Shown here: positions 1-8,555 of the stretch, in pieces | How positions within the stretch are numbered: position 1 is the first letter of the stretch | How the letters are laid out: each line of letters starts with the position of its first letter | Assembly (NCBI GenBank): GCA_947632595.1 | Contig: CANRPY010000003.1 | Coordinates: 1 to 64,000, forward strand | Source of the DNA: an uncultured Bacilli bacterium | GTDB lineage: Bacteria; Bacillota_I; Bacilli_A; RF39; UBA660 | Direction of reading: 5' to 3' | DNA: 64,000 nt | Made by a program: the position numbers and the translations under genes | The notes under the pieces: generated by a model | Databases searched by the model: none | Told to the model about the DNA's origin: nothing | What the model saw: only the letters and a program-made list of their open reading frames with translations

Positions 1-126
1 TGTTGGTCTTTTTCTTGGCTTATCAATTAATAATTTTTCATCTTTAAAAAACATTGTTCCTACTACATTCATTTTTTTCACTTCTTCTTCCATTTCTTTA
101 TAAAGTTTATCTAGTTCTTCTTTCAT
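1..126 (-). CDS. Partial CDS running off the window edge; N-terminus MKEELDKLYKEMEEEVKKMNVVGTMFFKDEKLLIDKPRKRPT; function unknown
   Basis: Open frame from ATG (complement 124-126) to the window edge, hand-translated. Confidence 0.45.
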   Translation of the reverse strand, partial: MKEELDKLYKEMEEEVKKMNVVGTMFFKDEKLLIDKPRKRPT

Positions 127-164
127 ATTCAATATACCCTTTATCTTTCAATAATTTCATAGCT

Positions 165-545
165 TTATCCTAGAATTTTTTTAAAATATTCATTTAGTAA
201 CTTCCAATCTTTTTCTTGTTCTTTGTCAAACTCATGAACTATCTCATCTAATTTCTTAAATTCACTTTCTATATAAGTATCAAGTTCTTTATTTCTGGGA
301 ATAAGTTTTTTCTCCGAACTATTAATCTTTATGTCGAGTAATTCATCTACTATTTGATTATATTTACTTGGAATACCTGTATTTCTTAAAATATCAAATT
401 CAATTGGTGGAATAGTATTATTTTCTAATACATACTTTGCTGCCAATAAAGATCTTAAAACATAAAAATATTTTTTTTATCTTTATCTCATCATTATTTT
501 TTATATAGTTAATATAGTGATTTAATGCTAAGCGGTAATAATGAT
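165..545 (-). pseudogene. Remnant of a YcgL/RlaP-type predicted nucleotidyltransferase (C-terminal part, frameshifted)
   Basis: ORF 165-446 plus upstream out-of-frame VNHYYRLALNHYINYIKNNDEIKIKKIF; removing one T from the T-run joins them as ...KKIFYVLRSLLAAKYVLENNTIPPIEF, typical of this family. Confidence 0.5.
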
Positions 546-611
546 TAACCATCTTAGTTTTTGAAAAGTACCTTTCACCTATACTTCTCTATTTCCTTCT
601 TTTTGAACCTG

Positions 612-827
612 TCAGAAATTCTGACATGTTGAAATTTTATCTAATTCATCCTCTAAATATATATTGTTTATATGTTCAACAATATTTGTTCTAGAGGTTT
701 TAAAAAGTAATGCCATTTGTTGATGAGATAACCAAACAGTTTCATTTTCCAATTTTACATCAATTTTAGTCTTTCCATCATCAGATTGATAAATTACTAT
801 ATTGTTAGCACAATCCTTATTCTCCAA
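612..827 (-). pseudogene. Truncated RhuM-family protein (N-terminal fragment)
   Basis: NIVIYQSDDGKTKIDVKLENETVWLSHQQMALLF...ISTC then stop; similar to the neighbouring full-length RhuM gene. Confidence 0.7.
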
Positions 828-935
828 TTATACATCTCTTCAATTTAAAATACACTAATCTCTTATAATATTGTTGCATTCTTTATTTATTATAGTTCTT
901 GTATTTTTATTACTTCCGCAAAACTTTATTTTTCC

Positions 936-1958
936 TTATCGTTGTTCTTCTATATGGTTTATTTCATTTACTAATCTATCAAAATCAGATATATAGTTTC
1001 TATCTTGTATAACTTTATACTTTTCATATTCATTTTCTGCTTTTTCTATGGCTTGATTATGAGAAATTTTTCCCTTTCCTTCTAATATATTATAATGAAA
1101 TACTTTTAAAGCATTATCAACTTCCTTTTTCCAATCTTCCATATACATTATAATATTTCTTTCAGCATTATTTTCAGCTATATCTAAAAATAAGTTTACC
1201 AAATTATTTAAATTTTTGATTTCTTTTTCATCTAAGTAATTTTTTGCAATAGCAATATCTGATTTCAATATTTTGCCATTAGGTGACTTTTCCCAATTAG
1301 TAAGACCCATATTTTCTTTTGTAGAATCAACTCTACTATAAACTATTTCAGCAGCTGTCTTTCCAGTTATTGCATAATGAAATTTATTTTGGATTGTTTT
1401 ATAAAATTCCACTGCTATTTCACTATTTTTATCATAATCTATTGAACACTCAGAAAAAATATCTGTAATTTTTTGATAAAACATTCTTTCACTTGTACGA
1501 ATTAATTTAATTCTTTCAAGTAATCTTTTAAAATATTCTTGATCATTTTTATTAGCTTTCATGAATCTTTCATCATTTAAAGCAAATCCCTGAATCATAT
1601 AATCTTTAATGATTTTATTTGCCCAAGTTCTAAATTTAATTGCCTTTTTAGAATTAACTCTAAAGCCAATAGAAATAATCATATCTAAATTATAATATTT
1701 TGTATTGTATGTTTGTTTTCCAGCATTACCCATATGTTCCATTTTGGAACATGTGCTATTTTCTTCAAGTTCACCATCATTATATATGTTATTAATATGT
1801 TTCGTTATTGCAGGTCTTTTAACATTAAAAAGTGTTGCTAAAGCTTCTGTACTTAACCAAACATCTTCATTTTCAAGTAATACTTCTACTTTAGTATTTC
1901 CTTCTTCATCATTATAAATTAAAATGCTCTTTTCATTTCCAATTAATTTATCTTTCAC
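936..1958 (-). CDS. RhuM family (virulence RhuM-like) protein
   Basis: 340 aa; VWLSTEALATLFNVKRPAITKHINNIY and YYNLDMIISIGFRVNSKKAIKFRTWANKII motifs. Confidence 0.85.
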   Translation of the reverse strand: MKDKLIGNEKSILIYNDEEGNTKVEVLLENEDVWLSTEALATLFNVKRPAITKHINNIYNDGELEENSTCSKMEHMGNAGKQTYNTKYYNLDMIISIGFRVNSKKAIKFRTWANKIIKDYMIQGFALNDERFMKANKNDQEYFKRLLERIKLIRTSERMFYQKITDIFSECSIDYDKNSEIAVEFYKTIQNKFHYAITGKTAAEIVYSRVDSTKENMGLTNWEKSPNGKILKSDIAIAKNYLDEKEIKNLNNLVNLFLDIAENNAERNIIMYMEDWKKEVDNALKVFHYNILEGKGKISHNQAIEKAENEYEKYKVIQDRNYISDFDRLVNEINHIEEQR

Positions 1959-2157
1959 ATTACGCCTCCTATAAAACAGTCTTTTTTACTATATTATACT
2001 ATCACCAATCATTGTAAACAAGTAACTCAAATAAATCCAATATGTAAAAAAATCCAAAATCATTTTTGATTTTTCTTCTTTTCTAAAATGAACAGAAAAA
2101 ACAGATCAAATTGAATACTATCTTTATAAATTAATATAAAATTGCATTTTTGGTAAA

Positions 2158-2187
2158 TTGACCGTTTCGTATAGATTATTATATAAT
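2158..2187 (+). promoter_or_regulatory. Candidate sigma-A promoter for the acyltransferase (TTGACC-N18-TATAAT)
   Basis: ttgacc 2158-2163, tataat 2182-2187; RBS aaaggag at about 2212-2218 before ATG 2224. Confidence 0.6.
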
Positions 2188-2223
2188 TAATTTGATTTTA
2201 TAAGATTTCGAAAAGGAGATAAT

Positions 2224-3346
2224 ATGGTAAAACACAGAAGTTCAAATTTTGAATTATTAAGAATAGTCGCTATGCTATTTATTATCAGTTTTCATTATGT
2301 ATATAAAAGCGGTTATATTTTTGATAGTTTAACTATTCATTCCGTTATCATAAAAAGTTTTTATTTTTTAGGCGAACTCGGAGTAAACTTATTTATTTTA
2401 ATAACAGGTTATTTTCAGGTAAAGGGTAAGTTTTCTATTGAGAAATTAATTAAGTTAATTTTAGAAGTAAGTTTCTATTATATATTTACTTTTTTTATTC
2501 ATAATTATATATATATATATAGATGGGGCTTCTTTTACATATAGTATTAAAAAAATCTTTTTGTTATTTTTTTCCTTTATTTTTAATAGTTATTGGTTTA
2601 TTACAGCATATATCCTTTTATATATTTTAAGTCCATTTTTCAATAAGTTTGTAAGTAAAATATCACAAAATGATTTTAAAAAATTATTAGTAGTTCTCTT
2701 ATCTTTGTATTGTGCTATTCCAACTGTTCTTGGTCTTTTAAACAATAGCACTGAAACATTATTTTATTATAGTAGATTTATATGGCTTATCATTATGTAT
2801 TTGTTAGGTGCCTATATAAGGTTATATTCTTTAAAATTTTTTTCTAAAAAGAAAAATACTATCTTAATAGCAGCATGCTCATTTACTGTTATGGTTATAG
2901 GGATTATTATCATATATGTTTTTAGGGATTTCTTTGCCAAAATTGGTACAACCGAGGTCGCTTATTTTTGGACACCTAATTCTATTCCCATGTTATTATT
3001 AAGTGTTGCTATTTTCGAATTGTTTAAAGATATTAAACTAAAATACAATAAAATCATTAATACTTTGGCTTCCACTACATTAGGTATATATTTACTACAT
3101 GATAGTGTTTTGAATAAATATATTTGGAAGAATATATTTAGAACTTTAAAATGCTTAAATAGTAAGTATTATCTATTATACATTTTAGCATCCTCTATCA
3201 TTATCTTCTTGGTAGGAGCAATAATCGATCTCATAAGACAATTGTTTGAAAGAATAACTATTGGAAAGTTTTTTGAATCTAATTTATATCAAAAAATTAA
3301 GTTCAAATGTCAAAAAATGATTCATCATATTCTTAACTGTATTTGA
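2224..3346 (+). CDS. Acyltransferase 3 family membrane protein, interrupted by a frameshift at a (TA)8 tract (2506-2521); ORFs 2224-2544 and 2561-3346
   Basis: N-terminus NFELLRIVAMLFIISFHYV; the other frame directly after the TA tract reads DGASFTYSIKKIFLLFFSFIFNSYWFITAYILLYILSPFFN and continues to 3346. Confidence 0.8.
2506..2521. repeat. Dinucleotide (TA)8 microsatellite inside the acyltransferase coding region
   Basis: Read directly: aat-tatatatatatatata-gatggggc. Confidence 0.95.
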
Positions 3347-3389
3347 TTTCATAATTCTAAATTACGCTTTTAAACTTTATTCATCCATA

Positions 3390-3689
3390 CTAATGCTCTG
3401 TTTTTATATATACACCATTTACCTTTTTGTATATTCTTTTAGCATTCTTTTTAATTTTATGTTCTATTTCTTCTCCTAAATCTAATCCTAATATTTCTGC
3501 TATTCCCATTAAGTATATTGCTACATCTGCAAGTTCTTCTCCTAAATCTTCTTTCTTCTTTAGCCATGCCATATATGCTTCACCCAATTCCCCATAGGCT
3601 AAACAAAATTCCATATTTACATCTGTTACATTAAATCCATGATTTACTTTATTTAGATATACATCTTTTTGTAATTGTTTAAAATTCAT
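3390..3689 (-). CDS. MazG-like nucleotide pyrophosphohydrolase
   Basis: 99 aa; AYGELGEAYMAWLKKKEDLGEELADVAIYLMGIAEILGLDL, all-alpha MazG-like EExxD pattern. Confidence 0.7.
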   Translation of the reverse strand: MNFKQLQKDVYLNKVNHGFNVTDVNMEFCLAYGELGEAYMAWLKKKEDLGEELADVAIYLMGIAEILGLDLGEEIEHKIKKNAKRIYKKVNGVYIKTEH

Positions 3690-3715
3690 AATATTTTTCC
3701 TCCTTCGTTTTTATT

Positions 3716-3747
3716 ATAAAAAAAAATCGCTATATATTATAGCGATA
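3716..3747 (-). terminator. Rho-independent terminator following the LysR-type gene
   Basis: ATCGCTATA..TATAGCGAT hairpin with T-run on the minus strand. Confidence 0.6.
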
Positions 3748-3779
3748 ATTAGTCATAAGTGTTATTCCCTCGCGGAATA

Positions 3780-4676
3780 TCATTTTATTTTTATATTTAA
3801 TTGTTCTTCCATAAATCTTAATGGAACTTTTGTCAAAAACTTTTTATTATATATGAGGGCAACTTCTTCCTGATGTAATTTTGTTTTCATATCAATACAT
3901 TTATATGTATCGTCTCCTTTTATTATATCCTCAATTATATAGCCAATACCCAAATCATGTTTAACAGCAGTCATGATTCCTTCACTGGTCTGAATATTCA
4001 TTACCCTTTTAACTTTTACGTTATTTTTGATTAATATTTCATCTAAAAATTTTCTATTATTAGAGCCAGGTACTGGCAATACTAAAGGAACATTTTCTAA
4101 ATCTTTTATGTCTTTTATATGTTTATAATTTTCATATTTATCTTTTCTACAGAAAAATTTATACTCTATTGGATATAATTTAATCAATTCTAAATCTTTA
4201 TCAAGGCTTTCAAATAATGGCGAAGAATATATAATAAAGTCTATTTTATGAGTATTTAATAAATTTAATAAATATTCTCTTGATCCATTCATTAATGTTA
4301 TTTCTATATTTGGATATTGTTTATTAAATTTTTCTATTTTATCAAAAAAGAAAAAAGATGAAATATAGGATGGTAATCCAATATTTAATTTCCCTCTATT
4401 TAAACTATCTGTTTCCAACAATAATCTTTCTGCTGTCAGTATACTACCATATGATTGCTCTACATAATAAAGTAATTCCTTACCATTTTCAGTAAGTTCT
4501 ACTCCATGAGAGTTTCTATAAAATAATTGTGAACCTAATTGTTCTTCTAATTTTTTTATAGACTTTGATATAGATGATTGAGTAGTATAAGTAAATTCTG
4601 CTGCTTTCGAAAAGCTTCCATATTGTGCAACATCATAAAATACTTTATATAAATTCAGATTCATATTATTAAACAT
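3780..4676 (-). CDS. LysR family transcriptional regulator
   Basis: 298 aa; LYKVFYDVAQYGSFSKAAEFTYTTQSSISKSIKKLEEQLGSQLFYR HTH and substrate-binding domain. Confidence 0.92.
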   Translation of the reverse strand: MFNNMNLNLYKVFYDVAQYGSFSKAAEFTYTTQSSISKSIKKLEEQLGSQLFYRNSHGVELTENGKELLYYVEQSYGSILTAERLLLETDSLNRGKLNIGLPSYISSFFFFDKIEKFNKQYPNIEITLMNGSREYLLNLLNTHKIDFIIYSSPLFESLDKDLELIKLYPIEYKFFCRKDKYENYKHIKDIKDLENVPLVLPVPGSNNRKFLDEILIKNNVKVKRVMNIQTSEGIMTAVKHDLGIGYIIEDIIKGDDTYKCIDMKTKLHQEEVALIYNKKFLTKVPLRFMEEQLNIKIK

Positions 4677-4698
4677 ATAACCACCTAGTTAAATTGTA

Positions 4699-4887
4699 TC
4701 ATATTTTATAAATATAACAGGTACTAAGATTGCTACCATTCCTATAGTTCATAGTTTGTTGTTCTGCTATATATTCTTCATTTTTTGTTCTAAAACCACT
4801 TTTTGTTATTTGCTTTCTTTTCCCATTTACCTTTCCTGCTTCGAATCTGTATTCATACAGATTATTTCTTTTACGTATGTTTATCAT
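4699..4887 (-). pseudogene. Tyrosine integrase remnant (N-terminal arm-type DNA-binding domain only)
   Basis: MINIRKRNNLYEYRFEAGKVNGKRKQITKSGFRTKNEEYIAEQQ resembles phage/ICE integrase N-termini; no catalytic domain follows. Confidence 0.6.
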
Positions 4888-4985
4888 ATCTTATTACTCC
4901 TCCTTTTAAAAACATTTTACATCAAAAAAAGTATTAATAATTACTGTCAATACCTTTAAATATTACTAACTTTTAATATTTATAC

Positions 4986-6041
4986 TTATCTATTTCTATA
5001 TTTATTATATAAATTATATACAAATTCATAATAATCTTCTTTATGTGAATTATATGTGCTTATAATTTTGTTTGCTATATTATATGCTTTTTCATAATCT
5101 TCTTTTGTAATCAAACCATGTTCATATGCTTCTTTTAATTCATCTTCATCCATTATTACTGGTTCATGTCCATTAGGTATACAAACATCTAATTTCATAT
5201 CAACAAAATATGGATTTTCTGAATTACTAAAATCATTGGTTCTAGTTATATCAAAATAACTTTCTATTAAATTATCTTGATCATCAAACATAACAGTTAG
5301 CCACCAATTTTCTCCTTTAGGAGCAAATATTAAATTCTTATAGTTATTATCAGCTATAGTAACTTTACCAATTGGTGAATCTACTGATAAGGGAGATTCA
5401 ACTTTTTGCATCTCTAAAAAACATACTTTACCTTCAAATAACTCATTTTTTTCATCTTCGACTATGACTTTTTTTTGAGGAATTCTTTTCCAATCATCTC
5501 TTCTTAAGTCCCTAAATCCAAAAGTAATATGATTATCTCTCAATTTTATTTTAGTTAAATATTCTTCTGCAGTTTCACCAACTATAAAAGCTCCACAACC
5601 TAACTGTGCTCTTAACGAAGCCGGATTATCTTTGTGAACGGATAAATATATCTCATCCTCCTTTATTATGTCTTTACATTTTTCAATTGCTAAAACTAAG
5701 CCTTTTTTAGCATAGCCTTTTCTTCTATATTCAGGTAATATCCCATATCCTATATGTCCTGCACCTTTTCTTAAAAAATCATTTAAATAATGTCTTATTT
5801 TGAATAATCCGACTATCTTATCATCATCCCACAAAAAGAAGTACGTATCTGGAACATATCCATTAGTTAAATCTAATCCTTCAGAATTTTTTAATAATTT
5901 AGGAATTATTTCATTTACAAATTCTTCTTTTGTAACATCATGATATTTATTTTCAAATCCATTTTCCTGCGCTGGCATGGACTTTATTGCTTTATATTCT
6001 TCCTCGGCATCTTCAAAATTTATCTTTTTCAAATAAAGCAT
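4986..6041 (-). CDS. GNAT N-acetyltransferase fused to a DUF402-like domain
   Basis: GHIGYGILPEYRRKGYAKKGL (acetyl-CoA binding) then WWLTVMFDDQDNLIESYFDITRTND...YFVDMKLDVCIPNG...LTKEDYEKA (DUF402 pattern). Confidence 0.75.
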   Translation of the reverse strand: MLYLKKINFEDAEEEYKAIKSMPAQENGFENKYHDVTKEEFVNEIIPKLLKNSEGLDLTNGYVPDTYFFLWDDDKIVGLFKIRHYLNDFLRKGAGHIGYGILPEYRRKGYAKKGLVLAIEKCKDIIKEDEIYLSVHKDNPASLRAQLGCGAFIVGETAEEYLTKIKLRDNHITFGFRDLRRDDWKRIPQKKVIVEDEKNELFEGKVCFLEMQKVESPLSVDSPIGKVTIADNNYKNLIFAPKGENWWLTVMFDDQDNLIESYFDITRTNDFSNSENPYFVDMKLDVCIPNGHEPVIMDEDELKEAYEHGLITKEDYEKAYNIANKIISTYNSHKEDYYEFVYNLYNKYRNR

Positions 6042-6192
6042 ACTATCAACTCCATAAATATATACTATTTGAAAAAAGGATGTCCACATTTAACTTTATT
6101 CGTTAACATTTCCTTTAATTTCAAATGATTTTTTAGTTTTTTTAATTTTTTCTGCAAGTAAATGTAATGGTTTGATATATCACCTATATCTT

Positions 6193-6687
6193 TTAATCAA
6201 GTTTTTTCAAACATTTAGGAACTTCCTTTTCATTATCAGCATATGTAACGCTAAATTTTATACCCCTCAAATTATTATTAATTGCTTCTTTTTCAAAATC
6301 TATAACATCTTCTGGCAGTTTATCAATATCACACCATACTAATTCTGAACACTTTTCCGGCTCCATAATATTAATATTTCCAAGATAATTACTAATTTCA
6401 AAGTAAACATCATAATAAGGAGGTAATGACTTGTTTTTTCTATTAACAACAAAAGTATCAACTATATCTTCCACTTTTATTGTTATTCCTAATTCTTCTT
6501 TTGCCTCTCTTACTGCAGCTTCATATGCATTTTCATTAACATCTATATGTCCAGCTGGTAAAGCAAGAAAACCTGGCCAAAGTTTAGTTCCTTGTCTTCT
6601 TTGCAATAAAATTTGTTGTTTTTTATTTCTTATTATTAGATATATTGATGACAAAAATTTTTCTCTTTCCATAAAATCATCTCCCAA
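6193..6687 (-). CDS. NUDIX hydrolase
   Basis: GHIDVNENAYEAAVREAKEELGI matches the Nudix box. Confidence 0.9.
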   Translation of the reverse strand: MGDDFMEREKFLSSIYLIIRNKKQQILLQRRQGTKLWPGFLALPAGHIDVNENAYEAAVREAKEELGITIKVEDIVDTFVVNRKNKSLPPYYDVYFEISNYLGNINIMEPEKCSELVWCDIDKLPEDVIDFEKEAINNNLRGIKFSVTYADNEKEVPKCLKKLD

Positions 6688-6735
6688 ATAAATAGGTAGT
6701 ATGCACAGTTTTAATACAAACTACCTATTATTCTT

Positions 6736-6778
6736 TATTTACCACAACAGTTCTTATACTTCTTTCCACTTCCACATG
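6736..6778. repeat. 43-bp direct repeat, copy 1: duplicate of the secA 3' end (SEC-C coding sequence)
   Basis: tatttaccacaacagttcttatacttctttccacttccacatg identical to 8557-8599. Confidence 0.95.
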
Positions 6779-6914
6779 CTCTTGCACTTTTGATATTTAT
6801 AGTATTTATATTACTATGTGTAACTATTGTTATTCGTTGAAAGCATTGGACAAGAACCATTTAGTATATATAGTATTTATGTTACTATTATTACTATGAA
6901 TATTTAGTATTTTG

Positions 6915-6933
6915 GAAACAAAATGGAAACATT
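6915..6933. repeat. AAACAAAATGGAAACATT repeat, copy 1
   Basis: 18-nt identity (6916-6933) with 8479-8496. Confidence 0.85.
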
Positions 6934-7062
6934 GTTTTCATTCGTTTAACTAATACCCAATTATTAATGCTGAAAATATAAAACCTTACCACAAGAATGA
7001 TACATCAAGGAAAATGAGAAAATAAAAATATTTAATTTGCCATTTACTTGCATTATTTAAAA

Positions 7063-8292
7063 TTATTTCATATCTAGATAAATGTTTTCCTTATCAAAAT
7101 ATATTTCTTTGGTTTTGTTATAAATACAATCCACTTTTTCAATTTGATTAATAAACAACTTGGAATTAGATTCTTTTATATCGTCAAATTTAGTGGCAAA
7201 ATCATCTTTAATGTTTTGAGCGGACCTTTTCAAATTATCACCTTTTTCATTCAACCAATTATCTACATTTTTGATTTTTACTTTTTCCGCTAAATTACCA
7301 ATTGCTTTACCTGCACTTCCTAAACCCGATAACACATTTCCCTCTAATGATTTATTTGCATTCTTTTTAACATAATCCAATGCTCCATCAAATTCTGCCA
7401 AATACTCATTATCTAACTCATCAAGTTCATTCTTTTTACTTAATAGATAATTACTTTCGTAGTTACCTAATAACAATATCTCCATTAATGTGGAAAATGA
7501 GTAAATATATAATGATAATCTATAATATCTAAACTTTTTCTGTATATCATCAATAATAGAATTCATACTCATACTTGTAGTAAAAAATTTATCTTTGGAT
7601 AAGTCATCATTTATTTGTTTCTTATAGAAAAGCATATTTTTATTTGCAGTTCTTTTAATATCCATTACTTGCTTATGATTATTTACAAGATACTTTTCAT
7701 CTTCTAAATTAAATTTAAAATCATTTATTGATCTATTTAATATTTCCAAGTCTGATTCTATTTCTGACTCTTTTTCATGTTCTAAAAAAGAAAATATTTT
7801 TTTATTTAGTTCTTTAATTTCACCAAGTTCCTGCTCAATGCCTGATAATGCAACCGACATCATTATAACAGTTGGATCTAATGTCATTACATTGCCGGAG
7901 TTAACTTCTTTTAATTTTGCCATAGTAGAAGTACCATCACTTTTCTTAATGGCACCCCAAAAAGTTTTACCATCTCTCATTGCTTTTAAGGAATCATTTT
8001 TTCCCAGATTTGTTATGCGGTATAAATTATCTGGAGTTTTTGGATTTTGTCCCGTAATTGTTTTTATACTATTCGCAGTCGATACAGTAATAGGACTAAT
8101 TTCAGACAATTTAGAAATAGATAAACTATATGAATTGCTACTTAGGTTTTCCTTCCTAACTTCAGACAACATATAATTATTCATTTCAATTAAACTATAA
8201 TTTTCTTTTTTATCATCTTGAAGTGATGATATTTGAGAATTTTTCATTTCAATATTTTCGTTTTTCTTTTTTAATTTATCAAACATTCCCAT
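7063..8292 (-). CDS. Hypothetical 409-aa protein, helical/hydrophilic, no recognised domain
   Basis: Complete ORF flanked by the direct repeats at 6736-6778 and 8557-8599. Confidence 0.75.
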   Translation of the reverse strand: MGMFDKLKKKNENIEMKNSQISSLQDDKKENYSLIEMNNYMLSEVRKENLSSNSYSLSISKLSEISPITVSTANSIKTITGQNPKTPDNLYRITNLGKNDSLKAMRDGKTFWGAIKKSDGTSTMAKLKEVNSGNVMTLDPTVIMMSVALSGIEQELGEIKELNKKIFSFLEHEKESEIESDLEILNRSINDFKFNLEDEKYLVNNHKQVMDIKRTANKNMLFYKKQINDDLSKDKFFTTSMSMNSIIDDIQKKFRYYRLSLYIYSFSTLMEILLLGNYESNYLLSKKNELDELDNEYLAEFDGALDYVKKNANKSLEGNVLSGLGSAGKAIGNLAEKVKIKNVDNWLNEKGDNLKRSAQNIKDDFATKFDDIKESNSKLFINQIEKVDCIYNKTKEIYFDKENIYLDMK

Positions 8293-8478
8293 ACATTAAT
8301 CACCTTATAAACATTATTATATCACGTATATTACAAGTTCAAATAATAATTATTTTACATACTATTTTTATCAACAAAAAAGACTTCATATTTGAATAAA
8401 ATCTTTTTGTTTCCATTGATAAATGCCTTATTTTATAAGTGTTTCCAGCCATTTTTGGAAACATTTCCATTTTTTTGA

Positions 8479-8496
8479 AAACAAAATGGAAACATT
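8479..8496. repeat. AAACAAAATGGAAACATT repeat, copy 2
   Basis: 18-nt identity with 6916-6933. Confidence 0.85.
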
Positions 8497-8555
8497 TTGG
8501 CTTTTTTTACGAATTTTTAAAATTCTTAAATCCTCGCAAGCCCTTATTTTATGGG

